Positions 25,453-35,069 of a DNA stretch of 64,000 nucleotides are shown here, piece after piece. The stretch comes from Rheinheimera sp. 1928-s. GTDB lineage: Bacteria > Pseudomonadota > Gammaproteobacteria > Enterobacterales > Alteromonadaceae. The number at the start of each line of letters is the position of its first letter. Position 1 is the stretch's first letter. A program made the translations under genes and the position numbers. The DNA is taken from the NCBI RefSeq assembly GCF_029269265.1, contig NZ_JARIXP010000004.1, forward strand, positions 310,001 to 374,000, written 5' to 3'. The notes under the pieces are model-generated. The model was not told the origin of the DNA. It searched no databases and was given only the letters and a program-made list of their open reading frames with translations.

Positions 25453-26409
25453 CTACTCAACACCAAAACCTCGGCCCTTAGCTGCAAAGCAGCGCGCGAT
25501 GCCCTCTTCCAGAGTTATCGGCGGTTTCCAACCTAAGGTATCTTTGGTATGGCTTATATCAAGCTGTAAATTACCGCATAACCTATCTATCACCGCAGAT
25601 CTTCCGGTCAGCCTACCTACCAGTTTTAGCCAGCTCACAGGCACCGGCAGTAACCTTGGCGTTTTACCAGCAGCTCTCGTCATCATTTGCAGTAATTCAG
25701 TGGTAGATACGTCTTGATCATCACTAACCAAAAAGGTTTGGTTCGCTGCGTTGGGGTGGTCAATACAGGTAACAATTAAATCTACCAAATTGTCTAGTGC
25801 AACCAAACTGCGTCGGTTATAGATAGCCCCCAAAGGTAAAGGAAGATTTTTTTGTGCCACATTTAACATAGAAGCAAAATTAGCTTTTACGCCCGGACCA
25901 TAAACCAAAGGTGGTCTGATAACGACAACTTCCATAGCTGTTTCTGTTGCCAATTGCCAAAGTGCTTGCTCTGCTTCAGCTTTAGACACTCCGTAAGCGT
26001 CTTGCGGAGCGTGCTTGTCGCGATAAGTAAAAGCCCTTCCCGAGTCAGAGTCCTCACCATTAACTTTAATACTGCTAATAAAAATGAAGCGCTTAACTCC
26101 GGCTACAGCGGCTTGTCTGGCTAGATTTAACGTTGCATAATTATTGACTTCTCTATACTCAGTCAGAGGATCATCAAGTTGCTCATTCATAACATGTGCT
26201 CTGGCTGCTACATGAATTAAAACTTCGATAGATTCAAGACTTTTCGAGTAATCGGTACGACTATTGAGATTAGCCTGAAAAAATTTGTCAGCTTGCACAG
26301 GTTTAGACCGCCCCAAAACAGATACACTGTGGTTATGCTGTTTGAGTACACTTAAAACCTGTTTACCAACAAAACCTGATGCACCAGTAAGTAATATATT
26401 TCTAGTCAT
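25453..26409 (-). CDS. NAD-dependent UDP-sugar 4-reductase or epimerase (WbpV/WreQ/WbjF-like)
   Basis: The 318-residue SDR has LTGASGFVGKQVL, FISSIKVNGE and DAYGVSKAEAEQ with the catalytic Tyr and Lys, and RPPLVYGPGVKANF. This pattern is close to the reductases that turn UDP-4-keto-6-deoxy-GlcNAc into UDP-QuiNAc in front of a WreU/WbpL-type transferase. The product is therefore inferred from context. It overlaps the upstream glycosyltransferase by 8 bases. Confidence 0.8.
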   Translation of the reverse strand: MTRNILLTGASGFVGKQVLSVLKQHNHSVSVLGRSKPVQADKFFQANLNSRTDYSKSLESIEVLIHVAARAHVMNEQLDDPLTEYREVNNYATLNLARQAAVAGVKRFIFISSIKVNGEDSDSGRAFTYRDKHAPQDAYGVSKAEAEQALWQLATETAMEVVVIRPPLVYGPGVKANFASMLNVAQKNLPLPLGAIYNRRSLVALDNLVDLIVTCIDHPNAANQTFLVSDDQDVSTTELLQMMTRAAGKTPRLLPVPVSWLKLVGRLTGRSAVIDRLCGNLQLDISHTKDTLGWKPPITLEEGIARCFAAKGRGFGVE

Positions 26410-27541
26410 TTTGAGCGTTCTTTAACAGCTCTTGATAGATATCAAGATGTTTAGCAACTACCGACTGTACATCAAACTCTTCCTCTGCAAGTTTTCTACC
26501 GGCAGTTCCCATGCGCACTCTAAGGTCCTTATCCTTAACCAACATCTCTATTGCATCAGCTAAAGCTTTCGAATCTTTAGCTGGTACAATAAGTCCGTTG
26601 ACACCATCAATAACTGCCTCGGCACACCCAGGATTATTTGTTGTCACAATAGCACGACCACATGCTGCGGCTTCAATTAGCACTTTAGGTAAACCTTCGC
26701 CATAAAAAGAAGGAAGGACAACTATGTGTGACGCTGCAAAAACTTCTGGAATATCAGACCTAAAACCTAAAGTTTTAATAATACCTTCAGCTCTCCATAC
26801 TCCAAGCTCAGCCGCAGTAACTGTATTTGGGTTACCAGGATCTGGCTCACCTACTAACTGAAAATCAGCCATAATGTCTCGTGCTTTTAATAAACGAGCA
26901 GCATCAACAAACTGATAGACACCTTTTTCTCTCAGCAGCCTTGCAGCCATAACAACAATCGGCGTTCCGTCTGGCTCAGCAGCGATATTATATGTAGTCA
27001 AGTCCGCACCAGACCCTTTGATCATTACGCAATCACAGTCTTTTAGGCCGATAGCTTGTTTTAATACATTTTTATCTACAGGGTTTTGGAAAATAACGCG
27101 AAAACTTCTGACCCCCAGAGCAAACTTATAAAGACCAGTAACCAAAAACCGTCTGATTCTCGCAACAAAGCCTTCGGCAACAAACACTAAACCAAGACCA
27201 GACACTGCGTAAACCATATTTTTAATGCCCAGTATTCTACCCACTAAACCGCCATACAGAACCGGTTTTATAGTAACAGCATGAACCACATCAGGTTTGA
27301 CGATACTAAAAACTTCTCGGATTCGTAATAGAGTCTTAAGCTCGTGACGAATACCACCACCGCTTCGATCAAATGGTATATTGTGTAGCTTAAACCCATA
27401 CGAAGCTAACAATTCATAGTGCTCAGTAAAATTACAAGCTATATGTACATCGTAACCTAATTTTTTTGCTTCAATTGCGATAGGTAGACGATGAGATATA
27501 AAAAACCAATCAACATTTACGAGAAAAAGTAATTTTTTCAA
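26402..27541 (-). CDS. Glycosyltransferase family 4 protein
   Basis: The 379-residue GT-B enzyme has FISHRLPIA near the start and KPDVVHAVTIKP. The donor-binding region is VMAARLLREKGVYQFVDAARLL, LPSFYGEGLPKVLIEAAACGRAIVTT with the EX7E glutamates. It builds the repeat unit on the lipid carrier at the cytoplasmic face. It resembles the WbjE/WbpT-like transferases found with FucNAc genes, but the linkage cannot be read from the sequence. Confidence 0.87.
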   Translation of the reverse strand: MKKLLFLVNVDWFFISHRLPIAIEAKKLGYDVHIACNFTEHYELLASYGFKLHNIPFDRSGGGIRHELKTLLRIREVFSIVKPDVVHAVTIKPVLYGGLVGRILGIKNMVYAVSGLGLVFVAEGFVARIRRFLVTGLYKFALGVRSFRVIFQNPVDKNVLKQAIGLKDCDCVMIKGSGADLTTYNIAAEPDGTPIVVMAARLLREKGVYQFVDAARLLKARDIMADFQLVGEPDPGNPNTVTAAELGVWRAEGIIKTLGFRSDIPEVFAASHIVVLPSFYGEGLPKVLIEAAACGRAIVTTNNPGCAEAVIDGVNGLIVPAKDSKALADAIEMLVKDKDLRVRMGTAGRKLAEEEFDVQSVVAKHLDIYQELLKNAQND

Positions 27542-27572
27542 AAAACATCCAGTTTTACATTTGATTAAAAAG

Positions 27573-28730
27573 TCAATTCAAAATATCTGATAATTGATTC
27601 GAATATTTCAAACAATCGAAATGCTTTTCAGCTGTTAAACGAGCATTTTTTCGTAGCTCACTAAGGTTCTCTAGTTCTGAGCACCTTAGCAAAGCATTCT
27701 TCAATGACGATATTGTATAATCATTGCAGACAATGCCGTTAACGTTGTCTACAAGGTAAAGTTCCAAATCACTGAAAAAATTCCCGATTACTGGTGTTCC
27801 CAAGGACATGCTCTCAACAAACTTTGTTGGAAACCCTGCTTGGACATTTCTAAATGGCGGTCTAAAAACAATTGAAAAATCAGAGTTTTTTACTAAATCA
27901 AGCGAGTCTTTATGACTCAACATCCCATAAGCGTAAATGATTTCTTTAACCTTCGTAGGATTGAGACCTTGAAGAAAGCCTTTATCCTGCAAATCAGTAA
28001 ATGACAAACCTGCGATATGCAGCTGGACTCTAGAACCAGCTTCATTAATTTGGTAAATAGCTTGTATTATATCCGCAAGAAAATCTTTTTTGATACCAAT
28101 AGAACCTGCGTAACAAACCTTAACGAAATCAGATTTATTCCCATCCAATCTTGGCAGTACAGAGGATATATCAATGGTTGGTGGCATTAATACTAAATCA
28201 ACTCCCCTTGATTGATAATACTCTTTAAGGTAACGGCTTATTACAATAAGCCCATCACATTTTGGAAGTAAATAACGCATAGCAAGTTCAATATTTAAAT
28301 AATATGGAGAACAATACTTCGCAAAAACATTTGGCGGGTCATACCATTCAACAGCATCAAATATTAACTTCACTTTGTTCTTGTTACACCACAACCTAAG
28401 CTTAATCAGGTAAGGTGAGTATCCGCTGTAAAGAATAATGGCTGTAGGTTTAACATCTAAGCTGTCTAAAAACTGAATTGCTTTAGAACCAGCGTTAAAA
28501 TATAAAAAATGCTTTAGGTACCTTGGCAAAGACTCGAACTTTCGCTCATTTAATGAATATACATCAATGCCATTATAACTAGTTTTATACTCACCAATTT
28601 GAGCACTCGCAACTGCTACATCATAACCTGCAGCTTTAAGAGTTAGACAATTGCCATAAACCCGCCTAGCGGCAGCACCTCCATCCGGAAAGCTGAAAGG
28701 TGCAATATAAAGAATAAATTTGTTAGACAT
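27573..28730 (-). CDS. Glycosyltransferase (GT4-like, WbuB-type)
   Basis: The 385-residue protein has a GT-B layout: GGAAARRVYGN near the N-terminus and a C-terminal part with VCYAGSIGIKKD and the weaker EX7E-like PTKFVESMSLGTPVIG. Placement directly behind the three UDP-L-FucNAc genes suggests an L-FucNAc transferase, as WbuB is thought to be. That assignment is inference. Its start overlaps the upstream epimerase by 8 bases. Confidence 0.78.
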   Translation of the reverse strand: MSNKFILYIAPFSFPDGGAAARRVYGNCLTLKAAGYDVAVASAQIGEYKTSYNGIDVYSLNERKFESLPRYLKHFLYFNAGSKAIQFLDSLDVKPTAIILYSGYSPYLIKLRLWCNKNKVKLIFDAVEWYDPPNVFAKYCSPYYLNIELAMRYLLPKCDGLIVISRYLKEYYQSRGVDLVLMPPTIDISSVLPRLDGNKSDFVKVCYAGSIGIKKDFLADIIQAIYQINEAGSRVQLHIAGLSFTDLQDKGFLQGLNPTKVKEIIYAYGMLSHKDSLDLVKNSDFSIVFRPPFRNVQAGFPTKFVESMSLGTPVIGNFFSDLELYLVDNVNGIVCNDYTISSLKNALLRCSELENLSELRKNARLTAEKHFDCLKYSNQLSDILN

Positions 28731-29856
28731 ACTGCTTCCAAACCACCCGCATTACATAATCACGGTAGCTGTGCACTATCCGCACCATTTTATCCGACAC
28801 ATTCGGCATACTGTAATCGGCAACCGGTCGCAGTAAGCGCTCGCTGCCACTGGGCTGGGTAGCTAATACCTCAAGAGCCTGAAACACCCGCTCAACTTCC
28901 AGACCAACCATCATTACAGATGCCTCTTCAAAGGCTTCTGGCCGCTCGTGGGCTTCACGGATATTCAACGCCGGGAAGTTCATAATAGAAGATTCCTCAC
29001 TGATGGTGCCACTATCAGACAATACTGCTTTTGCTAATTTTTGCAGTTTATTGTAATCGTGAAAACCTAGCGGTTTTAACAACTGAACTAATGGGTGGAA
29101 ACTTACACCTTGCTCTTCTATACGTTTACGCGTACGTGGATGGGTAGAAACGATAACAGGGAAACCGTATTTTTCAGCAAGGCCATTTAAAATAGCAGCC
29201 AACTTATGCAAGTTTTTTGGTGTATCGACGTTTTCTTCCCTATGCGCACTGATCACAAAGAATTCGCGTTCTTTTAATGACAAGCGTTCCAATACATCCG
29301 ATCCATCAATTTGTGCCATATAGTGATTTAACACTTCAAACATAGGGCTGCCAGTTTTGATCACTCTGTCTGCTGGTAATCCTTCAGCGAGCAGATAATC
29401 ACGGGCAATAGAGCTGTAAGTTAGATTGACATCTGCAGTGTGATCAACAATACGGCGGTTAATCTCTTCCGGAACACGCATGTCAAAACATCGGTTACCA
29501 GCTTCCATATGAAAGGTTGGGATCTTACGGCGTTTCGCTGAAATTACCGCCATACAACTATTCGTATCACCGAGAACTAACATTGCATCAGGGTTAACCT
29601 CTGCCAGTACCTTGTCTACTGTGATAATCACATTGCCTATCGTTTCAGCACCGCTAGCGCCAGCAGCGTTAAGAAAATAGTCTGGTTTACGTACACCTAA
29701 ATCATCAAAGAAAACTTGATTTAATTCAAAATCATAGTTCTGCCCTGTATGCACTAGAATATGCTCGCAATGTTGATCTAAAGCGGCCATCACTCGCGAA
29801 AGTCGTATGATTTCGGGTCTAGTACCAACAACAGTCATTACTTTTAATTTATTCAT
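28723..29856 (-). CDS. UDP-2-acetamido-2,6-dideoxy-talose 2-epimerase (WbjD/CapG, WecB-like)
   Basis: The 377-residue protein belongs to the non-hydrolysing UDP-GlcNAc 2-epimerase family: TVVGTRPEIIRLS, HTGQNYDFELNQ, HMEAGNRCFDMRVPEEINR, ISAHREENVD and LSDSGTISEE. The NRCFDMRVPEE form is what I associate with WbjD/CapG rather than WecB ([14 protein letters not shown], as in the second copy at 49792). With WbjC and WbjB upstream it should complete UDP-L-FucNAc. Confidence 0.9.
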   Translation of the reverse strand: MNKLKVMTVVGTRPEIIRLSRVMAALDQHCEHILVHTGQNYDFELNQVFFDDLGVRKPDYFLNAAGASGAETIGNVIITVDKVLAEVNPDAMLVLGDTNSCMAVISAKRRKIPTFHMEAGNRCFDMRVPEEINRRIVDHTADVNLTYSSIARDYLLAEGLPADRVIKTGSPMFEVLNHYMAQIDGSDVLERLSLKEREFFVISAHREENVDTPKNLHKLAAILNGLAEKYGFPVIVSTHPRTRKRIEEQGVSFHPLVQLLKPLGFHDYNKLQKLAKAVLSDSGTISEESSIMNFPALNIREAHERPEAFEEASVMMVGLEVERVFQALEVLATQPSGSERLLRPVADYSMPNVSDKMVRIVHSYRDYVMRVVWKQYV

Positions 29857-29858
29857 TT

Positions 29859-30965
29859 TTACACCTTGTAAGCGACGGTATCAGGGCTGTGCCGATCAAA
29901 GTTTTCATTTGCCCACAACATAACAACAAGTTCATCATCGCCTATATTAGTTACGTCGTGAGACCAGCCAGGTACTGTCTCAACAATTTCAGGACTATCA
30001 CCGCTAGTGATGATTTCCAAGACCTCATCAGTAATAATGTGTCTGAAACCAAAACGAGCTTTGCCTTTAATGACGAGAAATTTCTCAGTCTTTACATGAT
30101 GATAATGACCACCACGTGTCACTCCTGGATGTGCTGTGAAAAAAGAAAACTGACCAGAGTCTCTCGTTTTCAACATTTCAACAAAACAACCGCGTTGGTC
30201 TTCATGTTTGGTAAGACCATAATTGAACTTGTTTGGTGGAATATAACTAATGTAGGTTGCATAAAGTACGCGGATAAAACCGTCACCTACAGGTTCTGTA
30301 ATAAGACTTTCACGGCTATCACGAAATTTATACAACTGTTCCACCAACTCGCCTAAGGTAACCTGGTACACAGGCTCAACATTGACATATAGCTTGTCTT
30401 CTGGCTTGCGGTAAAGCATCTCGATAAAAGAGGTAACCACGGCGCCTATATGCACTAAGGATAGTTTTACTGCAGGGTCATTGACCTGTATTGGCAAACC
30501 GCGGCTGATGTTATGACAGAAGGTAGCCACTGCGGAATTGTAATTTGGCTTACACCATTTACCAAAAACATTTGGCAGACGATAAATATAAACTTTATTA
30601 CCCGTTTGCATATGTAAGTTTAACAGGTGCATCTCTGCTTGCAGTTTGCTTTTACCATATGCATTTAAACGCTCAGCCTGAGTAGAAGAACTAAGCACAA
30701 TAGGTATTTTGCGACCTGATTGCTTTATACACTCACACAAAGTAGCGGTTAAATCAGCATTACCTATAGCAAACTCGTTTTCGTCCAAAGGTCTGTTAAT
30801 GCCTGCCAGATGGAAAATAAAATCGGCTTGATTTACCAAACCCTGAAGATCATTTAAATCAGACTCACGAGTAAAGCGCAGAATTTCCATTGCGGTATTG
30901 CGCAGTAAGCTAATGCACAAATTTTTACCAACAAAGCCATCAGCACCTGTTACTAAAACCTTCAT
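29859..30965 (-). CDS. UDP-2-acetamido-2,6-dideoxyhexulose reductase (WbjC/CapF)
   Basis: This 368-residue two-domain enzyme has an N-terminal SDR (TGADGFVGKNLC, FHLAGINRP, YGKSKLQAE). The C-terminal cupin (about 245-368) has GGHYHHVKTEKFLVIKGKA and VPGWSHDVTNIG, with metal-ligand histidines. This fusion is the hallmark of WbjC/CapF, the middle step to UDP-L-FucNAc. It lies 2-3 bases from both neighbours. Confidence 0.93.
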   Translation of the reverse strand: MKVLVTGADGFVGKNLCISLLRNTAMEILRFTRESDLNDLQGLVNQADFIFHLAGINRPLDENEFAIGNADLTATLCECIKQSGRKIPIVLSSSTQAERLNAYGKSKLQAEMHLLNLHMQTGNKVYIYRLPNVFGKWCKPNYNSAVATFCHNISRGLPIQVNDPAVKLSLVHIGAVVTSFIEMLYRKPEDKLYVNVEPVYQVTLGELVEQLYKFRDSRESLITEPVGDGFIRVLYATYISYIPPNKFNYGLTKHEDQRGCFVEMLKTRDSGQFSFFTAHPGVTRGGHYHHVKTEKFLVIKGKARFGFRHIITDEVLEIITSGDSPEIVETVPGWSHDVTNIGDDELVVMLWANENFDRHSPDTVAYKV

Positions 30966-30968
30966 TTA

Positions 30969-32003
30969 TTAGTCCTCTGCAATTGCAAATTCGCCACGAG
31001 CTATAGCTTGTACGAAATCCAGCTTCAATAACAACTGCTTCATCCCTTCTACATCCAACCGGTCTGTGTTATGCGAGTTGTAATCTTCTAACTGGCTAAT
31101 TTTTTGGTCACCAACATCAAAAAACTTTCCATAGTTCAAATCACGGTTGTCTGGTGGAACCCGATAATAATCGCCCATATCGATAGCGCAGGCCATTTCT
31201 TCACGGCTTAACAGGGCTTCGTACAATTTTTCACCGTGACGAGTACCAATCACGTTAACTTCGTGATTTTCTTTTTTCATCAACTGCAGCAAAGCTTTAG
31301 TTAACGTATCTATAGTTGCAGCAGGAGCTTTTTGAACAAAAATATCGCCGTTGTCACCATGTTCAAACGCATAAAGAACCAGATCTACAGCATCCTCTAA
31401 CGTCATCATAAAGCGTGTCATTTCCGGGTCAGTAATGGTAATAGGTTTACCATTCCTTACCAAATCTACAAATAAAGGTATAACTGAACCACGGGAAGCC
31501 ATGACATTGCCATACCGGGTGCCACAAATGACCGTCTTAGCCGGGTCTAGGTTACGGGCTTTAGCGACCATCACCTTTTCCATCATCGCTTTGGAAATGC
31601 CCATAGCGTTGATAGGATAAACAGCTTTATCCGTGCTCAGGCATACCACTCGTGAAACGCCGTTAACTATTGCTGCTTCAAGCACGTTTTCTGTACCTTG
31701 TACATTTGTTTTAACCGCTTCCATTGGATAAAACTCACAACTTGGAACCTGCTTTAACGCAGCGGCGTGATAGATAAAATCGACCCCTCGAGTAGCGCTC
31801 AGAACACTGTTGTAATCGCGCACATCACCGATATAAAACTTAAGCTTAGGGTGATTATACTTTTTACGCATATCATCCTGCTTTTTTTCATCTCGGCTGA
31901 AGATGCGGATTTCAGCGATGTCAGTATCAAGAAAGCGTTTTAAAACAGCATTACCGAACGAACCAGTGCCGCCAGTGATGAGTAGACATTTATTATTAAA
32001 CAT
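30969..32003 (-). CDS. UDP-GlcNAc 4,6-dehydratase/5-epimerase (WbjB/CapE)
   Basis: The 344-residue soluble enzyme shows ITGGTGSFGNAVLKRF, YHAAALKQVPSCEF, LSTDKAVYPINAMGISKAMMEK and GTRYGNVMASRGSV. The lack of N-terminal membrane helices separates it from the two WbpM paralogues. It performs the first step toward UDP-L-FucNAc. A 39-base gap separates it from wzy, and only a weak ribosome site is seen. Confidence 0.93.
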   Translation of the reverse strand: MFNNKCLLITGGTGSFGNAVLKRFLDTDIAEIRIFSRDEKKQDDMRKKYNHPKLKFYIGDVRDYNSVLSATRGVDFIYHAAALKQVPSCEFYPMEAVKTNVQGTENVLEAAIVNGVSRVVCLSTDKAVYPINAMGISKAMMEKVMVAKARNLDPAKTVICGTRYGNVMASRGSVIPLFVDLVRNGKPITITDPEMTRFMMTLEDAVDLVLYAFEHGDNGDIFVQKAPAATIDTLTKALLQLMKKENHEVNVIGTRHGEKLYEALLSREEMACAIDMGDYYRVPPDNRDLNYGKFFDVGDQKISQLEDYNSHNTDRLDVEGMKQLLLKLDFVQAIARGEFAIAED

Positions 32004-32042
32004 AAAAACCCAACATTTCAGTTAAAATTTAATTCAACAAGT

Positions 32043-33323
32043 CTAATTGACTTGGACATTATTCTTGACGCGGAGAGTCGTAAAAATAAAGTAACAGTAA
32101 AGAAGAAACAATAGCCTTGCTCCTGGAGTTGCAGCAAGCAAAAATCCTTTAGTATTCAGAAAGAAAATGGAAAATGTAAAAAACCAAAAATACCAATTTC
32201 TTAAACCAAGAGTGAAATATAAACGTACAGAACATACTGTAAAAAAAACTACAACCAAGAAAGCAAAAAAAACGCCTGCATAATTGAGTAGCAATATATA
32301 TCCAACATCAGAACTGCCACTTTCTAAACCAAATAAAGAAATACCCTTACCAAAAAGAACTTGCCATACATCAGATGGTATAATAATAAAATCGTTTAAC
32401 AATGTTGAAGCAGTTCCTCCGTCACCAGAGGTGAAAAAACCAATAAGTTCATAAAAAAACATTAAGGGCCAATAAAACAATTCTTCCGGGCTCTCTACAC
32501 TTCGAAATAAAAAAGAAAATAGAACAAATATAAAAATAGAAAAAAGAACTAAATTTTTCAAACGAAATCCAATTGTTGCGAGATAAATCAACATGAAGAT
32601 TACTGGGAAAAAGCCAATTCTAGCATTGAAAGCGACTCCTACAAGCAGCATGGAGAATATAAAAATATGTAAATAGCTTTCTTTTAGTTTCAACAATGCT
32701 AGAGCGGCAAACAGTCCTAATAAATATCCATAAGTAAACGTCAGGTTTTCTGATATCCCGTAAGCTCTATATCTAAATTCAAAACTTTTATACCGTTCAT
32801 AGTAATCATCTACTTGTATAGTTTCATAGAAGCGATCGAAAGCAGGAATAAGTATCAATAGGCATGTCACAAAACCAGCAAACGCTACCACATAGTATAT
32901 AAAATTTAACAAATCTGTAGATGAACAAATTTTTTTCTTTATATGCTTTTCAAAAATATAAATAACATAGACAGGGAAGATTAGTGATTGTAAAAACCAA
33001 ATAACAAATCGGTCAGAGTAGACTATTTCCCCAGAAAAAAAATCTCTCAAACCGCTAAAAAAAACCAACAACAATCCTAGTGTTATTTCATACTTTAGCC
33101 GTCTAAAATACAAAAAAGAATAATTCATCTTCGAAACAAAAAAAAGTAAAAAAATCATAAAGCCAAAAGCAGCATAAAATAATTTATTTACAACTGGAGG
33201 CTGAAATATATAAACATATAAAAAAATGAAAAAAAATAACTTCGGAAAATAGATATCTCCCAAAGAAAAAAATAGTTTATTCAACTTTAATACTTTCAAC
33301 ACTTGATACCAATATAAATACAT
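32043..33323 (-). CDS. wzy: O-antigen polymerase-like membrane protein (Wzy)
   Basis: The 426-residue protein is nearly all hydrophobic, with about ten membrane segments and a larger polar loop near residues 270-330, as in Wzy. It polymerises lipid-linked repeat units in the periplasm. Wzy proteins share little sequence, so the call rests on topology and on position between a GT2 and the FucNAc genes. The DNA is visibly more AT-rich than that of ugd or galU. It directly follows the GT2 stop. Confidence 0.8.
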   Translation of the reverse strand: MYLYWYQVLKVLKLNKLFFSLGDIYFPKLFFFIFLYVYIFQPPVVNKLFYAAFGFMIFLLFFVSKMNYSFLYFRRLKYEITLGLLLVFFSGLRDFFSGEIVYSDRFVIWFLQSLIFPVYVIYIFEKHIKKKICSSTDLLNFIYYVVAFAGFVTCLLILIPAFDRFYETIQVDDYYERYKSFEFRYRAYGISENLTFTYGYLLGLFAALALLKLKESYLHIFIFSMLLVGVAFNARIGFFPVIFMLIYLATIGFRLKNLVLFSIFIFVLFSFLFRSVESPEELFYWPLMFFYELIGFFTSGDGGTASTLLNDFIIIPSDVWQVLFGKGISLFGLESGSSDVGYILLLNYAGVFFAFLVVVFFTVCSVRLYFTLGLRNWYFWFFTFSIFFLNTKGFLLAATPGARLLFLLYCYFIFTTLRVKNNVQVN

Positions 33324-34226
33324 TCATTTTACAAGGGGCCGAGGCAGAAACATCTTAGCGACTAATTTAACCAGGGACTTAGTAAAAAATACATTTGGGT
33401 AAAGAGACAATGCTTTCCCTATTTGTTTGAGAGAGTGAATTTTACTGACTTTTTGAACATCATGGGCCTGTATCAACATTGACATGGCTAACGCTTTCTC
33501 ATACAAGACATGATCTCTATATTCACTTAGAATATCTTTCACCCCTTGCCATATCAAATCCGATTTACTCGACATATTATCAGAATGCTGTCGATATTTC
33601 ACAAGCGGTTCCTTCATTGTATAAAATACACCATTTGCAGCAGTAAGCTTTAGACGAATAAATAAGTCCTCTATCATGAAATTTGGGTTAAAGCCACCAG
33701 CAGCTTTCAATTTGTCAGTTAAAACAATACAAGTTGGGGTTGGTAGAAATTCAGTTCTAAGAAAAGCCTCATCAAAGCCTGAAAACTTATCACTTCCATG
33801 TTTAACTTTTACGTATTGCCCTTCAGAATCAATCATTTCAACACCGGAATAAATTGCTACTAGGTTTGGTTCAATCTTAACCATTTCCGAAAACTTATTA
33901 ATTTGTTTTGAAAATCGATCTGGCATCATAATATCGTCTGATGCAAAAATTACACTAAACTTTCCCTCACACCAGTCTAAAGCTTCATTCAGAGTACCAC
34001 AAAGGCCAATGTTTGTACGAGTTCTGAATTCGAATCTTACAAATCGATTTTCACATTCAAGTACAATCTTCCTAATACTCTCGACTGATGCATCCTTAGA
34101 ACCATCATCAATTATTATCAATTCAATATTATCATAAGTTTGGGCACACACGCTTCGGATACAGTCCTCAACATATTTCTCATGATTGTAGCAAGGAATA
34201 ATAACGGAAATAAGAGGATAAGACAT
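33324..34226 (-). CDS. Glycosyltransferase family 2 protein
   Basis: The 300-residue GT-A enzyme has ISVIIPCYNHEKYVEDCIRS and LIIIDDGSKD, and a DXD-like FASDD near residue 98. It has no strong membrane helix, so it acts at the cytoplasmic face of the inner membrane on the lipid-linked oligosaccharide. The sugar cannot be read. It is one of three transferases beyond the initiating enzyme. Confidence 0.88.
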   Translation of the reverse strand: MSYPLISVIIPCYNHEKYVEDCIRSVCAQTYDNIELIIIDDGSKDASVESIRKIVLECENRFVRFEFRTRTNIGLCGTLNEALDWCEGKFSVIFASDDIMMPDRFSKQINKFSEMVKIEPNLVAIYSGVEMIDSEGQYVKVKHGSDKFSGFDEAFLRTEFLPTPTCIVLTDKLKAAGGFNPNFMIEDLFIRLKLTAANGVFYTMKEPLVKYRQHSDNMSSKSDLIWQGVKDILSEYRDHVLYEKALAMSMLIQAHDVQKVSKIHSLKQIGKALSLYPNVFFTKSLVKLVAKMFLPRPLVK

Positions 34227-34334
34227 AGTACACCTTCGGTTATATACAAAACGAATAAATCAACAATTGATTTTTTTTGAACTAATTTCAAACAAGCTGC
34301 AGCATTACCCTAATTATACAAATACAATTAAAAA

Positions 34335-35069
34335 TCACCTTTTCCAGTTAACATCTGATGCTTTAATTTTTCCGGGGCAGCCAGCAATAAAAGATTTACT
34401 CGGATACTTTTTATTCAAATATGATTTAGCTCCTACAACTGAACCATTTCCAATACAAGTGCCAGGCCCGACAGATACACTTTCACTAATCCACACGTGG
34501 TCACCAATGGAAACAGATTCAATTCGTAAAGACCCGTTAAACTCATGTTGGCTACTGTCAGTTATATAGCAATTCCAAGATATTATGCTGCCTTCCCCAA
34601 TAGTAACACTTTTGAAACATAAAATTATTGTGTCAGCAGTTATTCCTGAAGACTGATACTGTGCTCCACCTTTTATATTGAGCTTAGAGCTCTTAAATAA
34701 CGAGATCTTGCAGTTATCACCGACAGTAAACGTATTTTCAATTTCGAGTATAGAGTCCTCAGCTAGATATAAACTTGTTGAACTGCCAGACCTCCATTTC
34801 TCGAATATCAAAGAACCATTTTTTATTATCGAAAATGCTCTTTTCTGGATAACCAACCTGACCCTGAAAACTCCATTACTAAAAAATACCTTAGGTAAAA
34901 AGCTAATCCCAAACAAACGAGCCGACAAAAAATAAGAATAAATAATCATTATCACAAAAATAAAAGGACCAAAAACATTATACTTCTTCATATAGATAAA
35001 GAATAAATATACTATATATGAAAATCCATTCCTTTCATTACCCATTTTTTTTATATAATTTAAAATCAT
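34335..35069 (-). CDS. Hexapeptide-repeat acyltransferase with N-terminal membrane segment
   Basis: The 244-residue protein has a hydrophobic N-terminus (about 15-60). Left-handed beta-helix turns follow at about 100-235: ITADTIILCFKSVTIGEG, VSIGDHVWI, GPGTCIGNGSVVGAKSYL and the end FIAGCPGKIK. It probably adds acetyl or another acyl group to the polysaccharide. Its ATG overlaps the wzx stop. About 108 AT-rich bases without a gene separate it from the GT2. Confidence 0.75.
   Translation of the reverse strand: MILNYIKKMGNERNGFSYIVYLFFIYMKKYNVFGPFIFVIMIIYSYFLSARLFGISFLPKVFFSNGVFRVRLVIQKRAFSIIKNGSLIFEKWRSGSSTSLYLAEDSILEIENTFTVGDNCKISLFKSSKLNIKGGAQYQSSGITADTIILCFKSVTIGEGSIISWNCYITDSSQHEFNGSLRIESVSIGDHVWISESVSVGPGTCIGNGSVVGAKSYLNKKYPSKSFIAGCPGKIKASDVNWKR

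Noticed and set aside
29889-30356. 155-codon plus-strand frame opposite wbjC
   Set aside because: It mirrors the cupin domain of CapF/WbjC, whose conserved motifs are on the minus strand.
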